32,474 nucleotides of DNA from an uncultured Alphaproteobacteria bacterium (GTDB lineage Bacteria; Pseudomonadota; Alphaproteobacteria; UBA7985; CAJQQZ01). Below the pieces are notes generated by a model that ran no database searches, was not told the DNA's origin, and saw only the letters and a program-made list of their open reading frames with translations. Below, piece by piece: positions 23,957 through 31,153 of this stretch (the first letter of the stretch is position 1; every line of letters starts with the position of its first letter). The DNA is taken from NCBI GenBank assembly GCA_905480575.1, contig CAJQQZ010000172.1, forward strand, positions 1 through 32,474. Reading direction: 5' to 3'. Made by a program: the position numbers and the translations under genes.

Positions 23957-25471
23957 CTAGAGAAGGTCAGCAAATTCGTCTAAAACACGATACTTTAACA
24001 CTTTGCCTGTCGCAGCGGCCGGTAACTTATCAACAATAAAAATACGCGACGGTCGCTTGTAGGCCACCAGACGATCCTTCACAAAAGAGTGCAATTGCTC
24101 CGCGTCAACCGGTGACCCGGCCAATTTTTCTACAAAAGCCAAGACCTCTTCGTTGCCATTCTTTTCAGTTTTCCCAACTACGGCAGCCAGAACAATGTCG
24201 CTGTGATCCGTTAAAGCCGCTTCAACTTCGGGTGGGTAAACGTTGAAGCCAGAGCGAATAACCAATTCTTTGCAGCGGCCAACAATTGATAAGTGTTCGT
24301 TGTCATCAATTACGCCCAGATCACCGGTACGAAACCAGCCTTCCTTATCCAAGGCTTTGGCCGTTTCTTCCGGGTTCCTATAATAGCCCTTCATAATATT
24401 GGGACCACGAACCAACACTTCACCAACACCGTTTTGCAACTCGTCCTGGCCGGGTTGCGCGATGAGTTTAATCTCATGACGAGCAAAGACTGGTCCAACC
24501 GTAATATTGCCGATGGCCTGTTCTCGCGAAGTGGCCGCGACACCCGCCGCAGTCTCAGTGAGACCATATCCATTACAAACAGGACAGCCCAAGAATGCCT
24601 CCACTGAGGCCTTCCAATCTGGATCTAATGGCGCGCCGCCTGAAGAAACGTAGCGTAACTTGCGAGCCTCCAGCTTCTCGATCCCCTGCTCTCGCGCATA
24701 TTTCATTAACTGCGCGTGCATCTGTGGAACAGCAGGAAAAGACGTCACTCTGGTTGAAAGTGCGTCGAATATGGGACCCGGTTCGAACCGTGGCATCAGC
24801 TCTACGGTGGTTCCGGCATTCACCGCAGCCAGCGTCACTGAAGCCAACCCAAAGACATGAGTAATTGGCAGCACCAACAACAAGTGATCATTCGGTTGCA
24901 AATCCCTCAAGCCAGAGGAAAGCTCTGCAGCGGAAATCAAATTATTGTGGGTCAGCATCACACCTTTTGGGTTGCCCGTGGTGCCAGTGGTATAGAGCAG
25001 AACAGCAACCTGGGACTTTCCATCTTCTTCAACGGGTTCGGGCGCACCAGCAGCGTCATTGCTCGAGATCATCACCTCGCCAAAGGAACCCTGGTGAGTC
25101 GTTACCATTTGTTCTTCTGCATGATGCTTCGCAGCGGAGGATACCCCTGTTGTGAAAACCAAGACTCTGGGTTCAGCGTGGTTTTTTAGCTTGTCGATCT
25201 CAACTGAGGTCAACCGCGCATTGAGTAATGAAGCCCAAGCGTCCAACCGGCTGGCGGCGAAGAGAAAAGCTACCGTCGCAACGGAATTCTCAGCGACAAG
25301 CATTACGCGATCTCCCGCAACAACGCCCGCCGCCCTCAGTACCGTCGTTGCATCTTCAATCGCCAAAGCAAAATCTTGATAGGATACATCGCGGCCATCA
25401 AAGTCGATGAATGCCTTTGCGTGCGGTTGTATCTTTACCCAGCGGTCTAGAAGCTGATGAATGCGTTCCAT
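23957..25471 (-). CDS. AMP-forming acyl-CoA ligase (class I adenylate-forming)
   Basis: A 504-residue acyl-CoA ligase. Motifs in order are LLYTTGTTGNPKGVMLTHNN (near 158-177), VCNGYGLTETAAGVAA, GWFRTGDLGVIDDNEHLSIV, GRCKELVIRSGFNVYPPEVE and the catalytic lysine motif PAAATGKVLKYRVLDEF. It activates a carboxylic acid to the CoA thioester; the acid cannot be named from sequence. The start is 8 bases after the TMADH-like gene, so the two are co-transcribed. This suggests that the flavoprotein makes, or is accompanied by, a carboxylic acid that enters CoA-linked breakdown, for example after C-N bond cleavage. It is unrelated at subgroup level to the ligase at 13466. Confidence 0.85.
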   Translation of the reverse strand: MERIHQLLDRWVKIQPHAKAFIDFDGRDVSYQDFALAIEDATTVLRAAGVVAGDRVMLVAENSVATVAFLFAASRLDAWASLLNARLTSVEIDKLKNHAEPRVLVFTTGVSSAAKHHAEEQMVTTHQGSFGEVMISSNDAAGAPEPVEEDGKSQVAVLLYTTGTTGNPKGVMLTHNNLISAAELSSGLRDLQPNDHLLLVLPITHVFGLASVTLAAVNAGTTVELMPRFEPGPIFDALSTRVTSFPAVPQMHAQLMKYAREQGIEKLEARKLRYVSSGGAPLDPDWKASVEAFLGCPVCNGYGLTETAAGVAATSREQAIGNITVGPVFARHEIKLIAQPGQDELQNGVGEVLVRGPNIMKGYYRNPEETAKALDKEGWFRTGDLGVIDDNEHLSIVGRCKELVIRSGFNVYPPEVEAALTDHSDIVLAAVVGKTEKNGNEEVLAFVEKLAGSPVDAEQLHSFVKDRLVAYKRPSRIFIVDKLPAAATGKVLKYRVLDEFADLL

Positions 25472-25479
25472 GACAGGTT

Positions 25480-27540
25480 CTAGTCCTCCCTCTTGAAGAC
25501 TGCGTAATCACGGTCTATCTCGGTCCCAAACTCCTGAGCATAACGATGCCCAGCATAAACAGCATGAGCAATGATATTCGGAGCATCGCAATCGCCTATG
25601 ACTTTTACCGTCTTAACGCCTGCATCAGCCCACTCCTCCCCTCTCGCCATTAAGTCCAGATAAAGCTGATCATTGGGCAGCCTAGCGGTGACCGGAATAA
25701 GAACTGCACAGTCCACCTTGGTTTTCTTGCCCGTGTACCCACAAGAAATCTCGAGCACGTCTTCGTCGCGTTTGGAAAGCGTATGAGAACAGTGAATTTC
25801 TACGCCCATCTCCATCAGTCGAGATTGAATGCGGTGTTGCTCAAGCGTGTTTGCCGTCCAGTTTGCAACCAAAGAACTGGGTGTCACAAAAGTGACCTTA
25901 CGCCCAGCAGTAATCGCGAGTTCCGCCATCAATGATCCCATGTAGTAGTGGTCATCGTCGAAGATGACGACGGGACCTGAAGGCTCTTTTTGAAGTACAT
26001 CTGCGTTGTCCATCAGGTCGTCGGGAGAATGCAATGCGCCCTCACCTAAGCTAGGAATCTCTTTGAGCAAACTCCGACCGATCGCGTCTTTGCGCCAACG
26101 ACTGCCGGTAGCGATCACGACGTTTCCGATGCCGTAAGACAGAATATCATCCACCGAGAGCGAGCTTTCCAAGTAGGCATTGACGTTGGGCATTTTCTGA
26201 ATTTGGCCAACACGCCAATCGCGTACGCGCGCCCATTCATTGAGACCAGGCAGTCGAGCTTCTCTGCTAACGCGTCCTCCCCATTCATTCGACGCTTCAG
26301 CCAAAGTGACTTCCAAACCCCGAGCGCCACAGGCTCTCGCTGCCTCAAGGCCAGCAGGTCCACCACCAACAATCAAGACTTGCTCTTTGGCGGTGGCCGG
26401 GGCGATTTTTTCCGGATGCCAACTCTTACGCCATTCCTCTCCCATAGTCGGGTTTTGAGTGCAGCGCATAGGCACCATGAGATGATCGCCGGCGACACAA
26501 ATGTTACAACCGATACATTCGCGAATGTCGTCGATCCGGCCTTCTTCGATTTTCTTCGGCAAGAAAGGATCAGCAATAGATGGGCGGGCGGCACCGATCA
26601 TATCCATGATGCCTTGCTTCACCACGCGTACCATTGAGTCAGGTGATGTGTAACGCCCGACACCTACAACTGGCTTGGTTGTCAGCCCTTTGACAAACTT
26701 GATATAGTCTTCCTGATAGCCCTCTTGGGAAAATCGTGAGACCTGGGAATCATTATCCCAATCGGAAACATTAACATCCCAGAGATCTGGTAACTCAGCC
26801 AACATAGCAACGACATCATGGCCTTCCCCCAGATGCGTCAAGCCATCGGCCCCCAACAACTCGTCGACCGCAAAACGCACAGCAATTCCGCAGCGATCAC
26901 CGACGGCCTCTTTTGTGTCAGTTAGAACCTCCTTGAACAAGCGCAGCCTGTTTTCGAGGCTGCCGCCGTACTCGTCTGTGCGATCATTGTGCCGCGCACA
27001 CAAAAAGTGCTGTAGGAGCGTGAGGTCGTGACCAGCATATACATAGACAATATCAAAGCCCGCTTCTTTGGATCTGATCGCTGCCTGGCGATACCACTTT
27101 CGAACGTTCGCGATGTCTTGTTTATCCATGGCTCGCGCCTGACCAGACCCGCCGATTATGGGCCGATGAGACGGACCCATCGGCGTTTCGCGAGAAAAGT
27201 TGTTCGGAGCATTGATGCCGGAATGGCAGAGTTCAACAGCCGCTAATCCGCCGTGTTTTTGAACTCCCTCTGTCCAGCTCTGCAATCTCGCGAAGTCACG
27301 ACCATCCCAAACCCGATTTTCATTAAAGGGAGAAACGTCTGACGATGGATGGATCTCCGCTTCCTCCGTAGAGACAACAGCCCAGCCGCCTTCGGCCTTC
27401 ATCGCGCGCATGGCCGCCTGGGTTTGTGCATAGCGTGATCCCATGCCACAGCAATGAGGCACTTGATAGAACCGGTTCTTTGCAACGACCGGACCAATTT
27501 GTACCGGCTCCATCAATATGTCGTAACGTGGGTCGCGCAT
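25480..27540 (-). CDS. Trimethylamine/histamine dehydrogenase-family iron-sulfur flavoprotein
   Basis: A 686-residue old-yellow-enzyme barrel plus ADP/FAD-like domains, close to trimethylamine dehydrogenase throughout (RDPRYDILMEPVQIGP, then NRFYQVPHCCGMG). C30 is at the position of the 6-S-cysteinyl-FMN Cys. The catalytic Tyr-His pair Y168/H171 and D264 are kept. The [4Fe-4S] cluster Cys are C342, C345, C348 and C360. The nucleotide domain begins VLIVGGGPAGLEAARA. The aromatic bowl that binds trimethylamine is changed: E60 replaces Tyr60, W261 is kept, D352 replaces Trp355. This is nearer, from memory, to histamine dehydrogenase (Gln/Trp/Asp). Members oxidatively cleave C-N bonds of amines and pass electrons to ETF. 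Dimethylglycine demethylase (DgcA) is a distant relative. It is the first gene of a three-gene unit. Confidence 0.87.
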   Translation of the reverse strand: MRDPRYDILMEPVQIGPVVAKNRFYQVPHCCGMGSRYAQTQAAMRAMKAEGGWAVVSTEEAEIHPSSDVSPFNENRVWDGRDFARLQSWTEGVQKHGGLAAVELCHSGINAPNNFSRETPMGPSHRPIIGGSGQARAMDKQDIANVRKWYRQAAIRSKEAGFDIVYVYAGHDLTLLQHFLCARHNDRTDEYGGSLENRLRLFKEVLTDTKEAVGDRCGIAVRFAVDELLGADGLTHLGEGHDVVAMLAELPDLWDVNVSDWDNDSQVSRFSQEGYQEDYIKFVKGLTTKPVVGVGRYTSPDSMVRVVKQGIMDMIGAARPSIADPFLPKKIEEGRIDDIRECIGCNICVAGDHLMVPMRCTQNPTMGEEWRKSWHPEKIAPATAKEQVLIVGGGPAGLEAARACGARGLEVTLAEASNEWGGRVSREARLPGLNEWARVRDWRVGQIQKMPNVNAYLESSLSVDDILSYGIGNVVIATGSRWRKDAIGRSLLKEIPSLGEGALHSPDDLMDNADVLQKEPSGPVVIFDDDHYYMGSLMAELAITAGRKVTFVTPSSLVANWTANTLEQHRIQSRLMEMGVEIHCSHTLSKRDEDVLEISCGYTGKKTKVDCAVLIPVTARLPNDQLYLDLMARGEEWADAGVKTVKVIGDCDAPNIIAHAVYAGHRYAQEFGTEIDRDYAVFKRED

Positions 27541-27605
27541 AGATCCTCCTTTGATTCAACTCATCCCATAAACCATGGAAAATGCGTGGCGTCAAAATTT
27601 GATCG

Positions 27606-27651
27606 ACAGCCATAAAGAGCTGTGATTAAGGTCGCACAAACAAATTGTGCG
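27606..27651. promoter_or_regulatory. Two inverted repeats in the divergent control region
   Basis: The 118-base gap between the TMADH-like gene and the plus-strand dehydrogenase operon holds ACAGC (27606-27610) with GCTGT (27619-27623). It also holds a perfect 7-bp inverted repeat, CGCACAA (27633-27639) and TTGTGCG (27645-27651). The second repeat touches the GAGG ribosome-binding site at 27651-27654. Both could be operators for a shared regulator of the two divergent units; the second could also act as an RNA hairpin at the start of the mRNA. No regulator gene is adjacent. Confidence 0.5.
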
Positions 27652-27658
27652 AGGCTTT

Positions 27659-28612
27659 ATGAAAGTTGGATTTATTGGACTGGGAAATGTTGGCGCGAAG
27701 CTCGCTGGTTCTCTAATCCGGAACGGTGTTGATACCGTCGTTCGCGATGTTGAGAAAACTGCAGCCCAACCTTTACTGGACCAGGGTGCTGCTTGGGCAA
27801 ACTGTGGCAAAGAAATGGCGGAAGTTTGTGACGTTGTCATCACCTGCCTGCCTTCGCCCAAAGTCTCGGCAGAGGTTCTCGAAGCTGAAGACGGCGTTAT
27901 CGCCGGACTATCGGAAGGTAAAGTTTGGCTAGAGATGAGCACCACGGACAGTAACGAAGTCAAACGTCTAGGCAGAAAAGTTTCCGCGAAAGGCGCTATT
28001 GCAATGGATAGCCCAGTCTCCGGCGGATGCCACCGAGCGACCACCGGCAACATAGCGATCCTTGTCGGTGGAGAACGGAAAGGTTTCGACAATGCCATGC
28101 CCGTCTTAAAGCATTTGGGGCGAGAAATCTTGCACACCGGGCCACTAGGGACAGCCTCGGTGATGAAGGTCATCACTAACTATCTGGCAGGCGTGCAACT
28201 GGTATCCACTGGTGAAGCTTTCATGGTTGCCAAGAAAGCGGGCATGGATCTGGCCACAGCTTACGAGGCCATCCGGATCTCTTCTGGTAATTCTTTTGTT
28301 CACGAGACTGAAGGGCAATTGATCCTTAATGGTTCTTACAACATCAATTTCACCATGGATCATGAGTTAAAGGACGTTTCTTTATTTGACCAACTGGGTC
28401 AGGATTTGGGTGTGCCGATGGACCTCTCACCGGTTGTGGTTGATGTCATGAAAGATGGCCTAAAACGCTACGGGCCGCGTGTTTGGTCTTCACAGGTTGT
28501 AAAACGATTGGAAGATGATTGTGAAACCGATTTGAGAGCCGATGGGTTTCCAGAAATACTAGAAGATAGCGAGCCCGAAGTGGAAGGCTACGAAGTCAGG
28601 AGAGAAAGCTAA
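27659..28612 (+). CDS. 3-hydroxyisobutyrate dehydrogenase-family oxidoreductase
   Basis: A 317-residue beta-hydroxyacid dehydrogenase. The NAD motif GFIGLGNVGAKLAGSL is at 4-19. The substrate-binding motif DSPVSGGCHRATTGNIAILVGG is at about 117-138. The catalytic lysine is K170 in SVMKVITNYLAG, with N174, and the C-terminal motif is DHELKDVSLFDQLGQDLGVPMDL. The enzymes oxidise 3-hydroxy acids to semialdehydes or reduce the reverse. The ATG at 27659 is preferred because GAGG lies just upstream; a GTG at 27647 is an alternative. The C-terminus is about 20 residues longer than in most relatives and acidic (EILEDSEPEVEGYEV). It is coupled to the methyltransferase gene by a TAATG overlap, so the two act in one pathway, still unnamed. 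Confidence 0.83.
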   Translation: MKVGFIGLGNVGAKLAGSLIRNGVDTVVRDVEKTAAQPLLDQGAAWANCGKEMAEVCDVVITCLPSPKVSAEVLEAEDGVIAGLSEGKVWLEMSTTDSNEVKRLGRKVSAKGAIAMDSPVSGGCHRATTGNIAILVGGERKGFDNAMPVLKHLGREILHTGPLGTASVMKVITNYLAGVQLVSTGEAFMVAKKAGMDLATAYEAIRISSGNSFVHETEGQLILNGSYNINFTMDHELKDVSLFDQLGQDLGVPMDLSPVVVDVMKDGLKRYGPRVWSSQVVKRLEDDCETDLRADGFPEILEDSEPEVEGYEVRRES

Positions 28613-29538
28613 TGCCCTACGCAAAAATCAAAAAGGATATCGACCAAGGACAGATCGTCATTATTGATGGCGGAACGGGAACAGAACTGGAAAAACGCGG
28701 CGTTGAAATGGACCCCAACGCCTGGTGCGGTCGGGCTAACCTGGATGGCTTTGACACTTTGGTGGATGTGCATAGTGACTACATTTCGGCTGGAGCTCAA
28801 ATCATCACGACAAACACCTATGCTTCGTCCCGCCTGATGCTAAGCCCTTCTGGCCTCGGTGACAGAACAAAAGAGATCAACCAACGAGCTTTTGAAGCTT
28901 GTGCTACTGCGCGCGATAAGGTGAAAAGACCTGACGTCGCTATAGCGGGTTCTGTGTCACACGCGGTCCCGATGATCCCAGGAACGTCCACCTCTGACCG
29001 ATCTCAAATGCCAAGCGAAACGGAAATGTTTGAAGCCTTCCAAGAAGTCGCAACGATCCATAAAGAATCAGGTTGTGATCTGATGATGCTTGAAATGATG
29101 TTTGATCCGATCCGGGTGAGACTGGCGACGGAGGCCGCTCTTTCAACCGGCCTGCCAGTCTGGACTGGCCTTTCCGCCAAAAGGGGCGCGGATGGTAAGG
29201 TTTATGCTTTTACACAGGATGAGGATCAAGATTGGGAAGAACTGGTCAAATTAGCCGTCAGTTATGATGTTGAGGCCGCCGGTATTATGCACACGCCCGC
29301 CAACGTTACGACAGAGGCTCTGCCAGCTCTAAAAAAGCACTTCAAAGGTCCATTAACGGCCTATCCTGACTCAGGCTATTTCAAAGCGCCGAATTGGCAG
29401 TTTCACGACATTATCCCGCCTAACGAGTTGGCTGAATTTGCCAAACTGTGGGCAGAATCAGGCGTGCAGGTGTTCGGAGGTTGCTGCGGGCTTTCGCCGG
29501 AACACATTCAAGCGCTGTCGCAAGAATTCAAAGCTTAG
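28612..29538 (+). CDS. Homocysteine S-methyltransferase-family protein with altered zinc ligand
   Basis: A 308-residue barrel of the homocysteine S-methyltransferase family (MmuM, BHMT and the MetH N-domain). IIDGGTGTELEKRG (17-30), ITTNTYASSRLML and the zinc tail FGGCCGLSPEHIQAL with C291/C292 are all present. The first zinc ligand, normally Cys in a G-x-N-C-T/S motif, is replaced: the segment reads GIMHTPANVTTEALPAL with H227. A Cys2His site is possible. Known members transfer methyl from S-methylmethionine, betaine or similar donors to homocysteine; donor and acceptor here are open. Second gene of the dehydrogenase-methyltransferase-amidotransferase operon, 3 bases before the next gene. 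Sarcosine and amine oxidation genes next door make a methylated nitrogen donor attractive but unproven. Confidence 0.8.
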   Translation: MPYAKIKKDIDQGQIVIIDGGTGTELEKRGVEMDPNAWCGRANLDGFDTLVDVHSDYISAGAQIITTNTYASSRLMLSPSGLGDRTKEINQRAFEACATARDKVKRPDVAIAGSVSHAVPMIPGTSTSDRSQMPSETEMFEAFQEVATIHKESGCDLMMLEMMFDPIRVRLATEAALSTGLPVWTGLSAKRGADGKVYAFTQDEDQDWEELVKLAVSYDVEAAGIMHTPANVTTEALPALKKHFKGPLTAYPDSGYFKAPNWQFHDIIPPNELAEFAKLWAESGVQVFGGCCGLSPEHIQALSQEFKA

Positions 29539-29541
29539 CCC

Positions 29542-30249
29542 ATGTCGAAGGAAGTAGTTCTCATCCACCATACCGACGACAAGATAATTGACCGTGCTTA
29601 TCGGTATTTCGAAGAAAATGACTTCGACATTACTGTGAAACGACCGTTCAACGGTGATGAGTTGGGTTCTGTTTCGGAAGATCTGGCTGGCAGCGTAGTC
29701 TATGGCGGCCCTTTTAACGTTTTCGAAGAAGACAAGCACCCCTTTTTACATGAAGAAAACCGGTGGATCGTTGAGTGCATGGCGCTCGATATTCCGCTTT
29801 TGGGCATTTGTCAGGGTGCTCAATCCATCGCCCGTGTTTTAGGCGCTAATTGTGGCCCTAGACCTGGAACCCCTCGGGAGTTTGGCTATTTTGAAGTTAC
29901 GCCGACGGAAGTGGCCATAGCTGAAGATTTTTTGGTGGAGCCAACTTACTTTACGGAATCGCACTTTCATGAATTTGACCTGCCGGAGGGAGCAACGCTT
30001 TTGGCCTACAGCGAGATCTTTCCTCACCAAGCCTTTCGATATGGCGACAGAGTCTATGCCTTCCAGTTTCACGCGGAATGCACAGTTGCGGGGTTTAGCG
30101 GCTGGCAACAATCGCCTGGCCGAGTTTTTGGCAGAGATGGTGCACAAACTCTAGAAGAACAAAATCGGCTACAGTCAATCGTTGATCCGGCTCAGCACGA
30201 CTGGTTTATGAACTTCATGGCCAAATTTTTTGGCCAACCTCCTGCCTAG
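29542..30249 (+). CDS. Class I glutamine amidotransferase, GMP synthase-like stand-alone domain
   Basis: A 235-residue DJ-1/GATase1-fold protein. The nucleophile is C90 in LLGICQGAQSIARVLGA, and the catalytic His and Glu are in FQFHAEC (H177, E179). YGGPFNVFEEDKHPFLHEENRWI is the oxyanion-side region. It would hydrolyse glutamine or a gamma-glutamyl compound; no synthetase partner is adjacent, so gamma-glutamyl hydrolysis is also possible (the PuuD and GATase-hydrolase type). It is the last gene of the three-gene operon, 3 bases after the methyltransferase. Its TAG stop and the stop of the convergent small protein gene share the bases CTAG at 30246-30249, so the two genes overlap tail to tail. 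Confidence 0.82.
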   Translation: MSKEVVLIHHTDDKIIDRAYRYFEENDFDITVKRPFNGDELGSVSEDLAGSVVYGGPFNVFEEDKHPFLHEENRWIVECMALDIPLLGICQGAQSIARVLGANCGPRPGTPREFGYFEVTPTEVAIAEDFLVEPTYFTESHFHEFDLPEGATLLAYSEIFPHQAFRYGDRVYAFQFHAECTVAGFSGWQQSPGRVFGRDGAQTLEEQNRLQSIVDPAQHDWFMNFMAKFFGQPPA

Positions 30250-30617
30250 TTACCACCGCGTCTCAAGAAGTCACGTTCTCTAACCGAACGACAATAGTTG
30301 CTGTAGTAGTTTCTGCGGCTCTGACGACAACGCCGATCGCGAAGACTGAAGTCGTTGCCAAAAAAAGAGCTCTTTGGCTTTCTAAACGGCTTATGAAACC
30401 TGAACTCCCCAGGTTTGCTACGCACGATAAAACCGCTGCGGCTGCCAAAGTGACTGTTGAAAGAACCTCGCGATGAGTGTGAAAAGAATGAACTGCCTGC
30501 CAACTGCACCAGCCCTGGCTTAACAATTTGTCTCTGTGATAACGCCTGGGTAGTTAAAGCCGCTTGGGAAACAAAAGGAAACACAACGACGAACAATAAG
30601 GCTAATCCAAATCTCAT
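30246..30617 (-). CDS. Small basic secreted protein, unknown function
   Basis: A 123-residue protein. The ATG at 30617 is chosen over an upstream in-frame start because AAGGAG lies 7 bases before it and it begins with a signal peptide, MRFGLALLFVVVFPFVSQAA. The mature part is rich in Ser, Arg, Phe and Gly, with repeats of RS/RGS/RKP type (SSRGSFNSHFGSRSG, RFHKPFRKPKSS). It ends in an Arg-rich stretch with two Cys and two YY/NY pairs (CRQSRRNYYSNYCRSVRERD). It is predicted to be periplasmic or secreted and strongly basic. I recognise no family. It could be an envelope-associated or nucleic-acid-binding peptide, but that is only a guess from charge. Confidence 0.6.
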   Translation of the reverse strand: MRFGLALLFVVVFPFVSQAALTTQALSQRQIVKPGLVQLAGSSFFSHSSRGSFNSHFGSRSGFIVRSKPGEFRFHKPFRKPKSSFFGNDFSLRDRRCRQSRRNYYSNYCRSVRERDFLRRGGN

Positions 30618-30933
30618 TTGTCTTCTCCTTGATGACATGGCTTCACTCTATGCTGCTCTCTTCGCTTTGTCAGCCCGCCATTCCTCACCTCTGTTCACGA
30701 CTACGACAGAACTACTGACGCCGCCGGTCCATGGTTCTTGGCTTAGTTGGGCATACTGATTTTAGCGATTCTTAGTGAAACTCCAGCGCTTGTTGAGTAC
30801 GAGCATCGCGGTTGAATTCGCAATTTCGAGTATACATTTAGGGAAAATGACCCGCAATTTTGCAAGCTTTTGGCAGAATCGATTCGTTCTGAACGCAAAT
30901 ATGCGGGCACTTACTTCAAGAAACCTATCAAAA

Positions 30934-30963
30934 TTGGCAGCTTTAAACTAAAAATTGTATAAT
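30934..30963 (+). promoter_or_regulatory. Sigma70-type promoter for the cqsA-like gene
   Basis: TTGGCA at 30934-30939 and a perfect TATAAT at 30958-30963 are separated by 18 bases. Transcription would begin near 30970, giving a leader of about 180 bases before the TTG start of the cqsA-like gene. The good match suggests fairly strong or constitutive initiation, with control possibly in the long leader. Confidence 0.6.
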
Positions 30964-31049
30964 ATTTCATATAAATTCTCAAAAATGGAAAAATTTGCAC
31001 CTACCAAATCTTGAGGAGTTGCCGAGTCGTTTACGATAGCAATTCGCGG

Positions 31050-31088
31050 ACCGCAAAGACTCACTCTTGAGTTGCCACAATTTGCGGT
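31050..31088 (+). promoter_or_regulatory. Nested inverted repeat in the cqsA leader
   Basis: ACCGCAAA (31050-31057) and TTTGCGGT (31081-31088) are perfect 8-bp arms around a 23-base interior. That interior contains a second palindrome, ACTC-TT-GAGT (31063-31072). In RNA this could form a two-level stem-loop about 65 bases upstream of the start codon. It could equally be a DNA operator. Confidence 0.45.
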
Positions 31089-31153
31089 AAACTTTTCCAA
31101 AAAGACAAAACAAAAACAACAATAAAAACACGTTTGCTGGAAAGGGAAGTACG

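Larger units (their letters stand above)
30618..31153. other. 536-base gene-poor, AT-rich intergenic region before cqsA
   Basis: No reading frame here is convincing. The plus-strand frame at 30457-30759 is a shadow of the secreted protein. The left part carries the start signals of that minus-strand gene. The middle (30840-30910) has CCCGCA/TGCGGG arms at 30851-30856 and 30902-30907, plus small palindromes such as GAATCGATTC. The right part, 30930-31153, is AT-rich and holds a sigma70-type promoter and a nested inverted repeat (listed separately), then a long A-rich stretch (31090-31140) before the cqsA ribosome-binding site. Room exists for a small RNA, but none can be named. Confidence 0.55.

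Noticed and set aside
27592-28176. 194-residue minus-strand open frame
   Set aside because: It lies opposite the HIBADH-like gene, whose motifs prove the plus strand; it is a shadow frame with low-complexity composition.
30457-30759. Plus-strand 100-residue frame at the secreted-protein locus
   Set aside because: It mirrors the minus-strand gene, which has a strong RBS and a signal peptide.
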